From contig BCJU01000003.1 of assembly GCA_001600355.1 (NCBI GenBank), positions 1,802,519-1,866,518 on the forward strand: a stretch of DNA of 64,000 nt, written 5' to 3'. Positions 9,712 through 18,800 of this stretch are shown one piece after another (position 1 is the stretch's first letter; each line of letters starts with the position of its first letter). Below the pieces are notes generated by a model. It was not told the DNA's origin and searched no databases. It saw only the letters and a program-made list of their open reading frames with translations. The stretch is from Meira nashicola (lineage: Eukaryota > Basidiomycota > Exobasidiomycetes > Exobasidiales > Brachybasidiaceae). The translations under genes and the position numbers were made by a program.

Positions 9712-11772
9712 CTAAGCAGAACTAACTTTTTTAGAAGATTCATCTTCGCTACTGCTTGGTGATTCACTTCCATCAGAAGCAGCAGGTTTATTATTTTCAA
9801 TATTTGAAACTTTTTCTTGAACGTGATGATCATGTTGTAAGACTGCATCTTGATCAGGTGTATCACGTTTACCATGTAAATAAGCAAAAATACCTTTAAC
9901 CACTAAACGAATTGCAGGGAAACCTTCAACTAAAGGATAAATACCAACTGCAAAGAAAGCCAAGAAAGACCAAATACCCGAAACGACGATCCAACCGGTA
10001 AAGAAAGATTTTGTGAAAACGTAATCACGATAAAGTGATAATGGCCAAATTAACATAAATACGACAAAGATAATCGTTGTTAAAACTGCTGCAATAATTA
10101 ACCATTTCTTTAAATATTTATCTTGGAATCTTTCATCATTTTCGATTGCTGCAATTTCTTTTGCTTCTGTTGTATCTCCTCGTTGATGATTACGTAAAGA
10201 TGACCAATCGAAATATTGAGGAGTGAAAATGCTACCTATCGTGCATAATAAAATACCTGTACCTATACAAGTTGTATAAACGTAAAGATCAACTTCTGTA
10301 TCTTTGAGTGCAGTTAATGAAATTTCTCCTACAATTCTTTTTGCAAGAGAGAACCAAACTGCTAATCCAGCACCGAAACCAATCCAAACACCAGGAAAAA
10401 CTGCCCAAGTAGGTAAACGATCACCAAAGAAACTGAATGCTAAACCAGGAAGACTTCCCGTACTTGCAACACCGACGATGTTATATAAGAAACCTAAATC
10501 GACATTTACACCATGTAATAAACTTGCAAAAGCGGCCATGAATAATGCAAAACCAATAACTGCCCATTGTTGAACACGTAAAATTTGATTTGGAGTTGCT
10601 TTTTTGTTCAAGTAAGAAGAATAAAGATCATAACCTGAAATACTTGAAACTGCAATCAATTGAGCAGAAATTGCACTTGTTGAACTCATAAACATAAGCA
10701 ATAAAACTCCTGCACTACCTCCTTTACCTAAAAGTGCTTGAGCTGCATAAGGTAATGCTAAACCTGCCGAAACTTCTGTTTCGCTCATCTTGTTGGGGTA
10801 TGTGGGAAAATTTGGTGAAGTTTGTTCTAATGCTAAAGCGACTAAACCTGCCGTTGTAGCCAAAGTCCAAGGGATTGAAAACCAAGCGAGTGAACCAATA
10901 ATATAACCTGGAACGGCAGCTGATGGATTTGCAGCAATACCTTTTTGATGTGCAGAAGCATCGTTTATAAAAGTTGCAGTATATTCCAAAAATGAAAGCC
11001 ATCCAAATTTAATCGATCCTAAACTTTTCACTGTAACCCAACTACCGGCATAATTTGAAGAAGGATTACGTTCTGCCGCTAAAGTTAAAAGGTCATACAT
11101 TTTTGATGGTGATCCAATTTCCTTTCCGGTTGCATAAGTAACGAAAAAGAAGACAAACAAAATGATAAAGATGACCAAAGTGTGAAGATAATCGGCTAAA
11201 ATTGTTGAACGTAAACCACCTGTGATTGTATAAGCAGCAACAGCAACAGGTAATAAGAATAAAGAAGCATAAATGTTTACTCCAGTTATACTATTAATTG
11301 AAGCTGCAGAACCGACCAAGATTGAACTTACGACTAAAATATTCGTCGCTAAAGCAAAGAATAAGAAAGTCAAATGTCCTAAAGTACCATATCTGATCTT
11401 TAAAAGTTCCAAATGAGTATGTAAATGAGGAGCTCTACGTTTTAATTGAACTGCAAACAAGCTAAATAAAGCAACTTGACTCATATTACCACCACCATAA
11501 ACCAAAGCACCTGCTAAACCTTGTTGATAAGCAGTCGTAACTGAAGATAATAAAGTTACAGACCAACACCAAGCACTAACTGCACCTGCTGCCGTTAAAC
11601 CAACTCCTAAAGAACGTGATGCGACCGAATATTCACTTGAAGATTGTGCTAAACCTCCAAATTTACGTAAAGATTGAGATAAACCGACTACTACGATTGC
11701 AAAAAATGCTCCTAAGCCGATAATTACACCATAACCGGCGCCTTGACTGAGAGGCGGAGCAGGTGATGACAT
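9712..11772 (-). CDS. DUR3: urea/polyamine transporter, Dur3 type (sodium:solute symporter family)
   Basis: A 686-residue polytopic membrane protein with about 15 predicted helices in the sodium:solute symporter fold. Diagnostic Dur3 features are the N-terminal GYGVIIGLGAFFA helix, SRSLGVGLTAAGAVSAWCWS, the cytosolic QLKRRAPHLHTHLELLKIRYG loop, and AYTITGGLRSTILADYLHT. The MSSTSAISAQLIAVSSI helix and the long C-terminal hydrophilic tail also fit. In fungi Dur3 is a plasma-membrane H+/urea symporter that also carries polyamines and is repressed by good nitrogen sources. The spacer upstream (11773-12187) holds GATA-type motifs, consistent with that control. The tail is Ser/Glu/Asp-rich. The length is normal for the family and no intron is evident. 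Confidence 0.93.
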   Translation of the reverse strand: MSSPAPPLSQGAGYGVIIGLGAFFAIVVVGLSQSLRKFGGLAQSSSEYSVASRSLGVGLTAAGAVSAWCWSVTLLSSVTTAYQQGLAGALVYGGGNMSQVALFSLFAVQLKRRAPHLHTHLELLKIRYGTLGHLTFLFFALATNILVVSSILVGSAASINSITGVNIYASLFLLPVAVAAYTITGGLRSTILADYLHTLVIFIILFVFFFVTYATGKEIGSPSKMYDLLTLAAERNPSSNYAGSWVTVKSLGSIKFGWLSFLEYTATFINDASAHQKGIAANPSAAVPGYIIGSLAWFSIPWTLATTAGLVALALEQTSPNFPTYPNKMSETEVSAGLALPYAAQALLGKGGSAGVLLLMFMSSTSAISAQLIAVSSISGYDLYSSYLNKKATPNQILRVQQWAVIGFALFMAAFASLLHGVNVDLGFLYNIVGVASTGSLPGLAFSFFGDRLPTWAVFPGVWIGFGAGLAVWFSLAKRIVGEISLTALKDTEVDLYVYTTCIGTGILLCTIGSIFTPQYFDWSSLRNHQRGDTTEAKEIAAIENDERFQDKYLKKWLIIAAVLTTIIFVVFMLIWPLSLYRDYVFTKSFFTGWIVVSGIWSFLAFFAVGIYPLVEGFPAIRLVVKGIFAYLHGKRDTPDQDAVLQHDHHVQEKVSNIENNKPAASDGSESPSSSEDESSKKVSSA

Positions 11773-12187
11773 GATGAATGAGGGGGAGGGGGAAGGATGG
11801 TCTATGATAGAGAGAGAGAAGAAGTTGAAGAGGATATAAGAAGTTTTGATTGTTGATAAAAGAGGTTTGTTTATGTACTAATTATATTCTGATTGACATT
11901 CCTATTGTTGAACGGTTTTTGAAAGCAAATTATTATCTTCTTATTAGCGTATTCTCAACGCATCATCGATTGATAGAATTGCGCAATTTCTTCAATTTAA
12001 CGCGAAAAGTCAGTATAATCTTCTTCTTGTCGTGTTACAAAGATAAAACAATTCTTAAATACTTGATTGACAGTACATTAGCGTCAAACAGCCACAAAAA
12101 CGGGGCAAATTGCGGGACGAACAATGCATCATTTATTGATTAAATTAGATGATTTCACACACGCATAGATACATATGTATACAATAT
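11773..12187. promoter_or_regulatory. spacer upstream of DUR3 with GATA motifs
   Basis: Promoter side of DUR3 and 3' side of the flavin-oxidase gene. A GA-rich run lies just before the DUR3 start. Single HGATAR-type sites occur at 11854 (TGATAA), 11933 (TTATCT) and 12041 (AGATAA). The ORFs here are short and featureless. Confidence 0.45.
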
Positions 12188-13543
12188 TTAAGTATACCAA
12201 GTTGGAGTAGGCCAACCATCTTCTTTGGGACCTAAAAGTGCAAATCTTCCCACTTCCGCCCTTTTATGAGCAATCGGATCATGCAAGGTATGCGTTCGAA
12301 GATCTCTATAAGCGACATCATAACCATATTTTGCCGCAATACTACGGGCTCCTTGTAATTCATAAACACGATTGGTTATATCTAATCCAACATCTGCAAT
12401 TACAACTTTTGATGCTGCAACATGAACGGCAAAATTTGCACGTTGTTCTGCTGTAATTGTCGTACGATCTTCAACGTGTAAAATTGAACTTGCTTCTTCA
12501 ATAACTTTTTCAATTTGTGCTTCGCTTGCCCATAAACGTGCTTGTAATGTTCCATAACCTTCTTGAATATAAAATTCATCTGTTCCACGTTGAACAGGTT
12601 GACCGGCAAAAGGCCAAGCACGAGTATTCGATTTTGTATAAGTTAAACCACGTGAGAGAGCACCTTGAGTGATTCCTAAATAAAAGGAAGTAAAGACTAA
12701 TTGAATAGTTGGCAAATTGAGTGTATTATAAGGACCCAAAGGAACGAATTCATGCTTTTCATTAAATCCTAAAGCATCTGACCAAGGTGCTTCAACTTGT
12801 GAAATCGTTACACCACCTGATTGTGTTCCACGCATTCCTAAAACATCAACCCATTCATCACCATAAACGATACCTGATTGTTTACTTAAAACGGGAGCAA
12901 AAATATGAGGAGCATCAGGTGCAACTGTTCCATCTGGATTTGCAAGAGCACCTTCTAAGATTGTTACATCGCTCACTTTACTACCTGTACTAAATGTCTT
13001 TTTGCCATTATAAATCAATTTTGAAGGATCGTTTGGATGTTGAGTAACGATTAAATCAGAATCACGTGGATTAACTGCACCTCCAATAAAGTAATTATTC
13101 TCTGTTATCCATTCATCAATTCGTTTACGTTGTTCGTTCGTTCCTACTAAAGCAGTTGCCCAAAACCATAAATAATGATAACCTAATAATTGAGCTAAAC
13201 TTCCATCACCTTGAGCAACTAAACGAATAACATGATAAGCTTCACTCCATTTTAAACCACCACCACCGGCAGATGTTGGTCCAAGAAGAGTAACTAAACC
13301 TGCATCTTTTAATAATTGAACTTGACGAAAAGGAACAACATTTCCACGATCACGTACTGCTTCATCTTTATGTAATAATTCTGCAACTTCTTTTGCTCGA
13401 ATAAAGAATTCTTCTCGTGTTTTTGGACGTGAATCAAAAGTTGGATATTGAATTAATTCTGGATCAGGTTGAATTCTGTTTGATCCTGGCTTTAAGCTTG
13501 CGGGGTTGGTTCCGTTTGTTGTCGTTGTTGCAGTAGGTGCCAT
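12188..13543 (-). CDS. SfnB/DszC-like flavin-dependent oxidase (acyl-CoA dehydrogenase fold)
   Basis: A 451-residue member of the acyl-CoA dehydrogenase superfamily, in the branch that holds bacterial SfnB, DszC and related flavin-dependent monooxygenases. N-terminal helical domain: DAGLVTLLGPTSAGGGG. Middle beta domain: FIGGAVNPRDSD, YNGKKTFSTGSKVSD and VLGMRGTQSGGVTI. C-terminal helical domain from about 290 to the end, including ITQGALSRGLTY and ELQGARSIAAKYG. The usual acyl-CoA dehydrogenase catalytic Glu is not obvious, as expected in the monooxygenase branch. Relatives act in sulphur acquisition from organosulphur compounds or in oxidation of N- or S-heterocycles. The substrate here is unknown. 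The gene is divergent from the medium-chain reductase gene across a 524-bp promoter, so the two may be co-regulated. Confidence 0.8.
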   Translation of the reverse strand: MAPTATTTTNGTNPASLKPGSNRIQPDPELIQYPTFDSRPKTREEFFIRAKEVAELLHKDEAVRDRGNVVPFRQVQLLKDAGLVTLLGPTSAGGGGLKWSEAYHVIRLVAQGDGSLAQLLGYHYLWFWATALVGTNEQRKRIDEWITENNYFIGGAVNPRDSDLIVTQHPNDPSKLIYNGKKTFSTGSKVSDVTILEGALANPDGTVAPDAPHIFAPVLSKQSGIVYGDEWVDVLGMRGTQSGGVTISQVEAPWSDALGFNEKHEFVPLGPYNTLNLPTIQLVFTSFYLGITQGALSRGLTYTKSNTRAWPFAGQPVQRGTDEFYIQEGYGTLQARLWASEAQIEKVIEEASSILHVEDRTTITAEQRANFAVHVAASKVVIADVGLDITNRVYELQGARSIAAKYGYDVAYRDLRTHTLHDPIAHKRAEVGRFALLGPKEDGWPTPTWYT

Positions 13544-14067
13544 GATGAATTGTGATTTAGGTGAAAAGATGATGATGGAGGATTGCGTTTAAATGGAATA
13601 TATATCCCTATTTAAGATTTAGTCTGGTCTGACACTTCTTTGACATTCCACTAGCACGCTTTTTAGAATATCTATACGAGCTTATATTTTTATGGATATT
13701 ATACAAAGCGCCGGCGCCCGTGCGAATTTAAAGATGATGATGACGTTTGTTCTACTATCGGATCACGCAATCGAAGCCGTTGTAAGAGAAGAGAAAGAAT
13801 TAGCGTATTTTCTACTTGCATAATATTTTATTTTTAATTTTAGCGCGACACTGCTCTAGTGCTATTTGTTTGTGGGAAAGATAATAATTTTAATCTGACG
13901 TATGCCATATTTATTCTTGCGTGATCTTCGGATTGCAGCCGGGGTATGAATGTTAGCCAAAAGACTTTATAGAACATCTTTCTTGTCTTTCACGTGAAAC
14001 CAAAATTATCTCTCTATCTCTTTCTCTTTGTTCTCTTCTTTACCATCATTTCCTCCACTTGCATCAA
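13544..14067. promoter_or_regulatory. bidirectional promoter region
   Basis: Shared upstream region of the divergent flavin-oxidase (minus) and medium-chain reductase (plus) genes. It contains AT-rich tracts, an AGATAA near 13878 and a CT-rich stretch just before the plus-strand start. No ORF of note. Confidence 0.45.
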
Positions 14068-15510
14068 ATGGCAACCGTTCAAACACAACCGGTCAAAACT
14101 GGTTTTTCTTCTTTACCTGACCATGAACGACAAGCAGCACTTTCATTTTTACTCGTTTCAAATGAAGATGCAGTTTTAGATGGTGCATGGGAAGATAGAC
14201 CTCAGACAGCTACACTTTCACCTTCTCCTATTACAACAATAGAAAGCAGAAGTACAAGTACAAGTGAACAATCATCACTTGAATCTTCACGTTCACCTTC
14301 TCCTTCTCAACCTTTATCACCAAGTGCAAGCCTTATTATAAGATCAAAATGTCAAGGTTGGGAAAGAAGTTTTGAATTACATCAAGATTGGCCAATACCA
14401 ACAATAAGTTCAGATGATGAAATTTTAATTCAACATAAAAGTGTAGGTTTAAATCCGGTTGATTATAAATCAGTTTTATATAATTTTGGTATTCCTCAAT
14501 CTCCTTGGGTTTTAGGAAGGGATGTTTGTGGAATTGTGAAAGAAGTTGGTAAAAACGTCACAAATTTAAAAGCTGGTCAACGTGTTTGGACTTGTGCAGA
14601 TTCTCGTGACCTTCGTTCAGGAGCTTATCAAGCTTTTAGTGTTGCAAAAGCAATTCATGTAGGAGTCGTTCCTGATGTATTAAAAGATGAACAAGCTGCA
14701 ACTTTGGGAACAGGTTTAATAACAGCTGCAATTTCTGCTTTTTGGTTTTTTAGGTGGCCAAGAGCATCTCAACTAACGAATGAAAAAGTAGAAGCTGTTC
14801 CAACCACTTCAAATGATAAAATATCTGCTTCGCCTTCTTTTATACCTTCACAATCAAATAAACCTTGGATTCTTATTTATGGAGGCGGTGCAATAACTGG
14901 TATATTCTTAGCTCAACTTGCACGTTTATCAGGTTTAAGGGTAATTGCTATTGCTTCTTCTTCAAATATTGATTATTTAACTTCAGCACAAGTTGGCGTT
15001 TCACATTGTATTGATCGTTTTTTACCACAAGATCAAATAGCAGAAAAGGTACGTTCTATCTGTCAAAATGATGGTGGTTTACAATTTATAGTAGATATAG
15101 TAGGTTCAAAAACGGCAGCTTTCAGTTATGAATTAGCAGCGAATATGGATTCATCCAACCTTCCGCCTACACAAATGATCTGTTTAGCAGGTGATCCAAA
15201 AAATCCACAAAAAGGTTCAAGGGAGGTAATTATACATCGCATTAGCTTCTCAACTACATTTTATGGTGACGCAATATTTGCAACACAACTCTTAGAAGAT
15301 TTAAATGAACTTATGCAACAAAAACAATTGCATCCTGTCAATTATGAAATCGTTCCTGATGGTTTAGCAGGCGTACGAAGAGGTTTAGAGAGATTAAGAG
15401 ATAATCAAGCACCAAGAGCATGCAAATTAATCGTAAACGTTGCTGATACTCCACATGCTCAATTGACAAACCTTGGTGTTCGAGCTGAATTAGGTTGGAA
15501 TGGGGTGTAG
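14068..15510 (+). CDS. zinc-independent medium-chain dehydrogenase/reductase
   Basis: A 480-residue MDR-superfamily oxidoreductase. The first 90 residues are Ser/Pro-rich and lack domain features. The GroES-like domain follows (HKSVGLNPVDYKSVLYNFG, then VLGRDVCGIVKEVGKNVTNLKAGQRV). A Rossmann cofactor domain begins around GGGAITGIFLAQLARLSGLRV. The zinc ligands of alcohol dehydrogenases are absent, placing it with quinone or enoyl reductases such as fungal ToxD-like and trans-acting enoyl reductases. A Ser/Thr/Pro insertion of about 30 residues precedes the nucleotide-binding loop. The start is the ATG at 14068; three upstream codons lead only to a TTG. It is divergent from the flavin-oxidase gene and convergent, at about 30 bp, with the first secreted-protein gene. 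The substrate is unknown. Confidence 0.82.
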   Translation: MATVQTQPVKTGFSSLPDHERQAALSFLLVSNEDAVLDGAWEDRPQTATLSPSPITTIESRSTSTSEQSSLESSRSPSPSQPLSPSASLIIRSKCQGWERSFELHQDWPIPTISSDDEILIQHKSVGLNPVDYKSVLYNFGIPQSPWVLGRDVCGIVKEVGKNVTNLKAGQRVWTCADSRDLRSGAYQAFSVAKAIHVGVVPDVLKDEQAATLGTGLITAAISAFWFFRWPRASQLTNEKVEAVPTTSNDKISASPSFIPSQSNKPWILIYGGGAITGIFLAQLARLSGLRVIAIASSSNIDYLTSAQVGVSHCIDRFLPQDQIAEKVRSICQNDGGLQFIVDIVGSKTAAFSYELAANMDSSNLPPTQMICLAGDPKNPQKGSREVIIHRISFSTTFYGDAIFATQLLEDLNELMQQKQLHPVNYEIVPDGLAGVRRGLERLRDNQAPRACKLIVNVADTPHAQLTNLGVRAELGWNGV

Positions 15511-15542
15511 TAAAATCTTTTAACAACTTGTATGATAAACAT

Positions 15543-16244
15543 TTATAAACGGCTGCTATTATCCTTAACTTGTGTTCTCTTAAGTGCTTTACTCTTCCGC
15601 GACCAATTACGCCTCCTTTCCATTTCTTTTTCTACTTGCTCATGATCTTCTTGTGTTGCTGTGCCTGCTTGAATACGTTCTTTTCGTAAATTATGCTGAA
15701 GTCTCTTATTTGATCCTTGACCGGTGAAAAGTTTATTAAAATGATATCTGATCCTTGCTTTCGTATTATATTTATCTTTTATCTTTCTTAAATATTCTTC
15801 TTTTTCTATGGGATTTTGAATTCTTTCGGCTTGAGTTTTATAATTATATTTTTTCGAGTTTTCTCTATGAAATGCTAAATGTTCTTCATATGCTTTCGGA
15901 TCCGACTTTATCTTTTTCATACGTATTTCATAATTTTTTCTATTTTGTTCCTTTCTTCTTTTTTTATATTCCTCTAAATTATTACCTTTAAGATTTGCAC
16001 GATATTTACGAGCATTTAGAGCGTGTAAACCTTGAGAAAAAGCCTTTTGTGAACGTGAAGGAGGTGGTAACGATTGATGAACACTATGAATTTCTTCAGA
16101 GTGAGTATCTTGCGGCTGTTCTGGAGAAGGATTAAGGAACGTTTTCCATTCTGGCGTTGAAGGTGATGAAGATCCAGAACCATGTGGAATGCTTTGTGAA
16201 AGTTTAGAGAGAAACAAGATAACTAATAAGCAAAGCAGTAACAT
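15543..16244 (-). CDS. small secreted Lys/Arg-rich protein, intact family copy 1
   Basis: A 233-residue protein of no family known to me. The signal peptide is residues 1-18. A short Ser/Pro region leads to the motif EWKTFLNPSPE (Trp33), then an extremely basic, helical, heptad-like body (about residues 78-225) rich in Lys, Arg, Glu and Tyr. Two blocks, TGQGSNK (174-180) and AGTATQED (193-200), recur in the neighbouring copies, showing common descent. There are no Cys pairs, which is unusual for a secreted fungal protein. It is the only intact long copy of a same-strand array extending to 18518. The combination of secretion, high charge, no known domain, tandem duplication and decay fits a lineage-specific effector-like or antagonism protein. 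A structural cell-wall role is also possible. Function is unproven. Confidence 0.75.
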   Translation of the reverse strand: MLLLCLLVILFLSKLSQSIPHGSGSSSPSTPEWKTFLNPSPEQPQDTHSEEIHSVHQSLPPPSRSQKAFSQGLHALNARKYRANLKGNNLEEYKKRRKEQNRKNYEIRMKKIKSDPKAYEEHLAFHRENSKKYNYKTQAERIQNPIEKEEYLRKIKDKYNTKARIRYHFNKLFTGQGSNKRLQHNLRKERIQAGTATQEDHEQVEKEMERRRNWSRKSKALKRTQVKDNSSRL

Positions 16245-16381
16245 GACTTTAAGATGGATAAAGATAGTAGTGAAGATTGTTTCGAGATACTTAAATTTAC
16301 GCAGACTATCAATAAAAGTTTGTCATCTTCCATCGAATTTCAAACTTTCTACTTCAGCCCCGAAAACGCTATCTTGGTTCA

Positions 16382-17094
16382 TCAAGTGTCTTTGTTCTTT
16401 GCCTTCTTCCGAGATTTACTGATTTGATCCCATTCACGTTTTTTCTTTTTAGTGTCCAGATATTTCATAAGATCTTCTTGACTTGCCATTCCTTCTCTTA
16501 AACGTTGTTTTTGTGCTTCAAATTTTTCCCATCTTTTTGAACCTTTACCGGTTTTCTCTTTATTTTTTTGATATCTCTTTCTTCTACTAATATTATCTAT
16601 TTCTTTATGTATTCGTAAAAATTCTTCCCTTTTTTAGGATCTTGAATTTGTTTTGCTTTATTACGAAAACTATATTTTTGTGTTCGTTTTAAAGTTTCTT
16701 CTTTATATTTTGCCATCGCTTTAGGATCAGATTCACGTTTTAATTTTCGCTCTTGACAAGATTTTATATTCGCTTTACGTCGTTGTTCTTTGTTTTTTAA
16801 ATATTCTTCTTCACGCAATTTGGCTCGATAATCTCAACTTTTTATGGCTCCTTTAGAAGTAGAATATTGTGTTTTTTGACTTCGAGAAAGAGTTTGTCGT
16901 GCATCATTAGTATGTGGTTCAGATGTCGGAAAGCTAGAACTCTCAGCCTGATTTCTCTCCGGTGAAAGGTTAAGAAATTGTTTCCATTCGGAAGATGATG
17001 TTGGTGATAAAGATTCGGTTCCGCTTGAAACACAAACGACAGAAGTCAAATGATTATAAACAATGATAATCAGAAGAGCTTTTGTAACAAGCAT
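16382..17094 (-). pseudogene. secreted basic protein family copy 2, broken by one stop and one frameshift
   Basis: A paralogue of the intact copy at 15543-16244. From the ATG at 17094 it shows a signal peptide (MLVTKALLIIIVYNHLTS), the motif EWKQFLNLSPE, and then a TGA stop in frame at 16834-16836. The same frame resumes immediately with the basic body (DYRAK, then EEEYLKNKEQRRKANIK). At about 16627-16636 a T-run (A-run on the coding strand) carries a one-base shift. In the shifted frame the homology continues through TGKGSKR and EGMASQED to a TGA at 16382-16384. Two independent disablements argue for a pseudogene. An intron is unlikely to explain both, although a sequencing error in the homopolymer could explain the frameshift alone. 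Confidence 0.8.
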
Positions 17095-17264
17095 AGCGAA
17101 CTTGGAAGGTAATAATAAAAGATGAACAATTTCATAAACCCACACAAGCTAACTTATCATCACTTTAAACTTTCTCCAATTGAAACTTTCAGTGCCCCGA
17201 GACTATACAAAGTTTTTTCAAGGTTTTTTATCTAGTGAAATGCCGTACCTTCTTTTGTAATAAC

Positions 17265-17889
17265 CTAATCGAGATCTTTTTTTTTATTCTCTACAAGTCT
17301 TTTATCTTCTTCAGTTGCCGTTCCTGCTTTAATAGCTTTGGCAGCTTCATGATATTTTTTATCTTGCTTAGATCCAAATCCAGTCAAAGATTTTGAACGT
17401 TGATATCGTTTTCTGCTTTGAATTGCTGATTTTTCACGTTCTGATCGTAAGAATTCTTCTTTTTCGTTAGGATCTTGAATCAATTCTGCTTTTTTAGTAT
17501 AGACTGCGTTTCGAGTTCTTGTTCGATATAACTTTAAAGCTTCTGGATTTTCTCGTACTTTTTTTATATAAGTGCTCCACCATTTTATATTTGCTTTATT
17601 CTTTTTCAGCTTAGCTTGTTCGTCAAGAATGATTGGACCTTCTTAATCGTTTAGGTTCAACTTTAGACTTTATCATGTTTAGCTTGCTTGACTCTTCTTG
17701 ATTAGCAGGTACATCTTGTTCTGATGGAATGCTATTATGAGGATCAGGAGATTTTGCTAGCAATGATTCCCAGTCAAAATCGCTATTTGAAGAGGCTGGA
17801 GATGGCGAGCGTACACAAGTGAAACAATATAAGAAGCATAAGAAGAAGAGTATATATTTAAGCCAATTTATCATCTTAGTGAGTGGCAT
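17265..17889 (-). pseudogene. secreted basic protein family copy 3, frameshifted (or split by a cryptic intron)
   Basis: The N-terminal half starts at ATG 17889 with a signal peptide (about residues 1-27) and the family motif DWESLLAKSPD. It ends at a stop at 17623. The C-terminal half is in another frame and carries IQDPNEKEEFL, TGFGSKQ and AGTATEED before the TAG at 17265. One base of shift near 17636-17641 joins them and restores alignment with copies 1 and 2. An alternative is a roughly 103-base intron with a weak GTACCT donor and a GCTAAG acceptor, which would also keep the frame. The donor is poor, and it would remove sequence that aligns with copy 2, so a frameshift is favoured. Confidence 0.65.
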
Positions 17890-18038
17890 TCGAGCGGCTT
17901 AAGAAGATTTTAGTCAACAAGCAATTCTGAAAAGGTCTCATCGATCGGAGAGGATCTATGAAGGGAATGAACAGATAGAATTGAAACAAAGATGAACACT
18001 AAACACTGCCTAAAATTCAAAAGGCATCGTCAAACCGT

Positions 18039-18518
18039 TTAAGCCCCATTCGGGTCTACAATTTTGCTCAATCGTTTAAACTTATTGTTTCTTTGTCTTT
18101 CCTTGTTTAAACGGTCTTTGGCACGAATTTTAGCTAATTCTGCATGATGTTCAGGCTTTTCTTGTTTAGTTTCAATCAATGCTTTTAATTCTGCCCTTCT
18201 TGATGGTTTGCGTGTTTCGATAATTCCAGTTGTAAGAACTGGTTTGCGTTTTCGACTTTTATCAATTCCGTTTTTAACATTGGAATGTGAATGTTGATCA
18301 ATCTTTGGAGAGTTAAAGTCATAAACTCGTTCATGACTTTTAATAGTAGGATCCAAAGATGGATATTCCAATGGATGATGATCAATAGGAACTTCTACAA
18401 GTTTTGACCATTCTTTTAGATTAAGTTCTGTAGATGATGTTGACTGGTAAGTAGGATATACCAGACTTAAGTTAAATAATACGAAAAAGAGAATAATAAG
18501 ATGCATCTTTGAATACAT
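18039..18518 (-). CDS. small secreted basic protein, divergent family member 4
   Basis: A 159-residue protein with a signal peptide (about residues 1-22) and a Ser/Thr spacer leading to NLKEWSKLVEVPID (Trp37), which parallels the Trp motif of the neighbouring copies. The C-terminal half is basic and helical (about 85-155, many Lys, Arg and Glu). It lacks the TG-x-GS and AGTAT-x-ED blocks of the other three, so membership rests on position, strand, signal peptide, the Trp motif and composition. It is divergent from the eIF4A-III gene 282 bp away. Function is unknown. Confidence 0.65.
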   Translation of the reverse strand: MYSKMHLIILFFVLFNLSLVYPTYQSTSSTELNLKEWSKLVEVPIDHHPLEYPSLDPTIKSHERVYDFNSPKIDQHSHSNVKNGIDKSRKRKPVLTTGIIETRKPSRRAELKALIETKQEKPEHHAELAKIRAKDRLNKERQRNNKFKRLSKIVDPNGA

Positions 18519-18800
18519 GGTGGTTGTTATCTATTTGAACAAATCATCGTTTAAATTAGTACGTAATTTGTTTATGTTTAGCGTTAATATAAGGAGCCCC
18601 GTTGTGTACACATTCTTATAAACATTTGTTCCTCCCGGACTCTGCTTACTGTCTCGCGTCCAAGAAGCGCCAAACGAAGGCGTTGTAGACTATTCATATG
18701 CTGCAAGCGCCCCCGTTTACACGTGCAGACAAAATTCAAAATTTGGTCAAAATAATGGACTTCCTTGTTACTGTTCACAATCATCAAGTAGAACAGCAAT

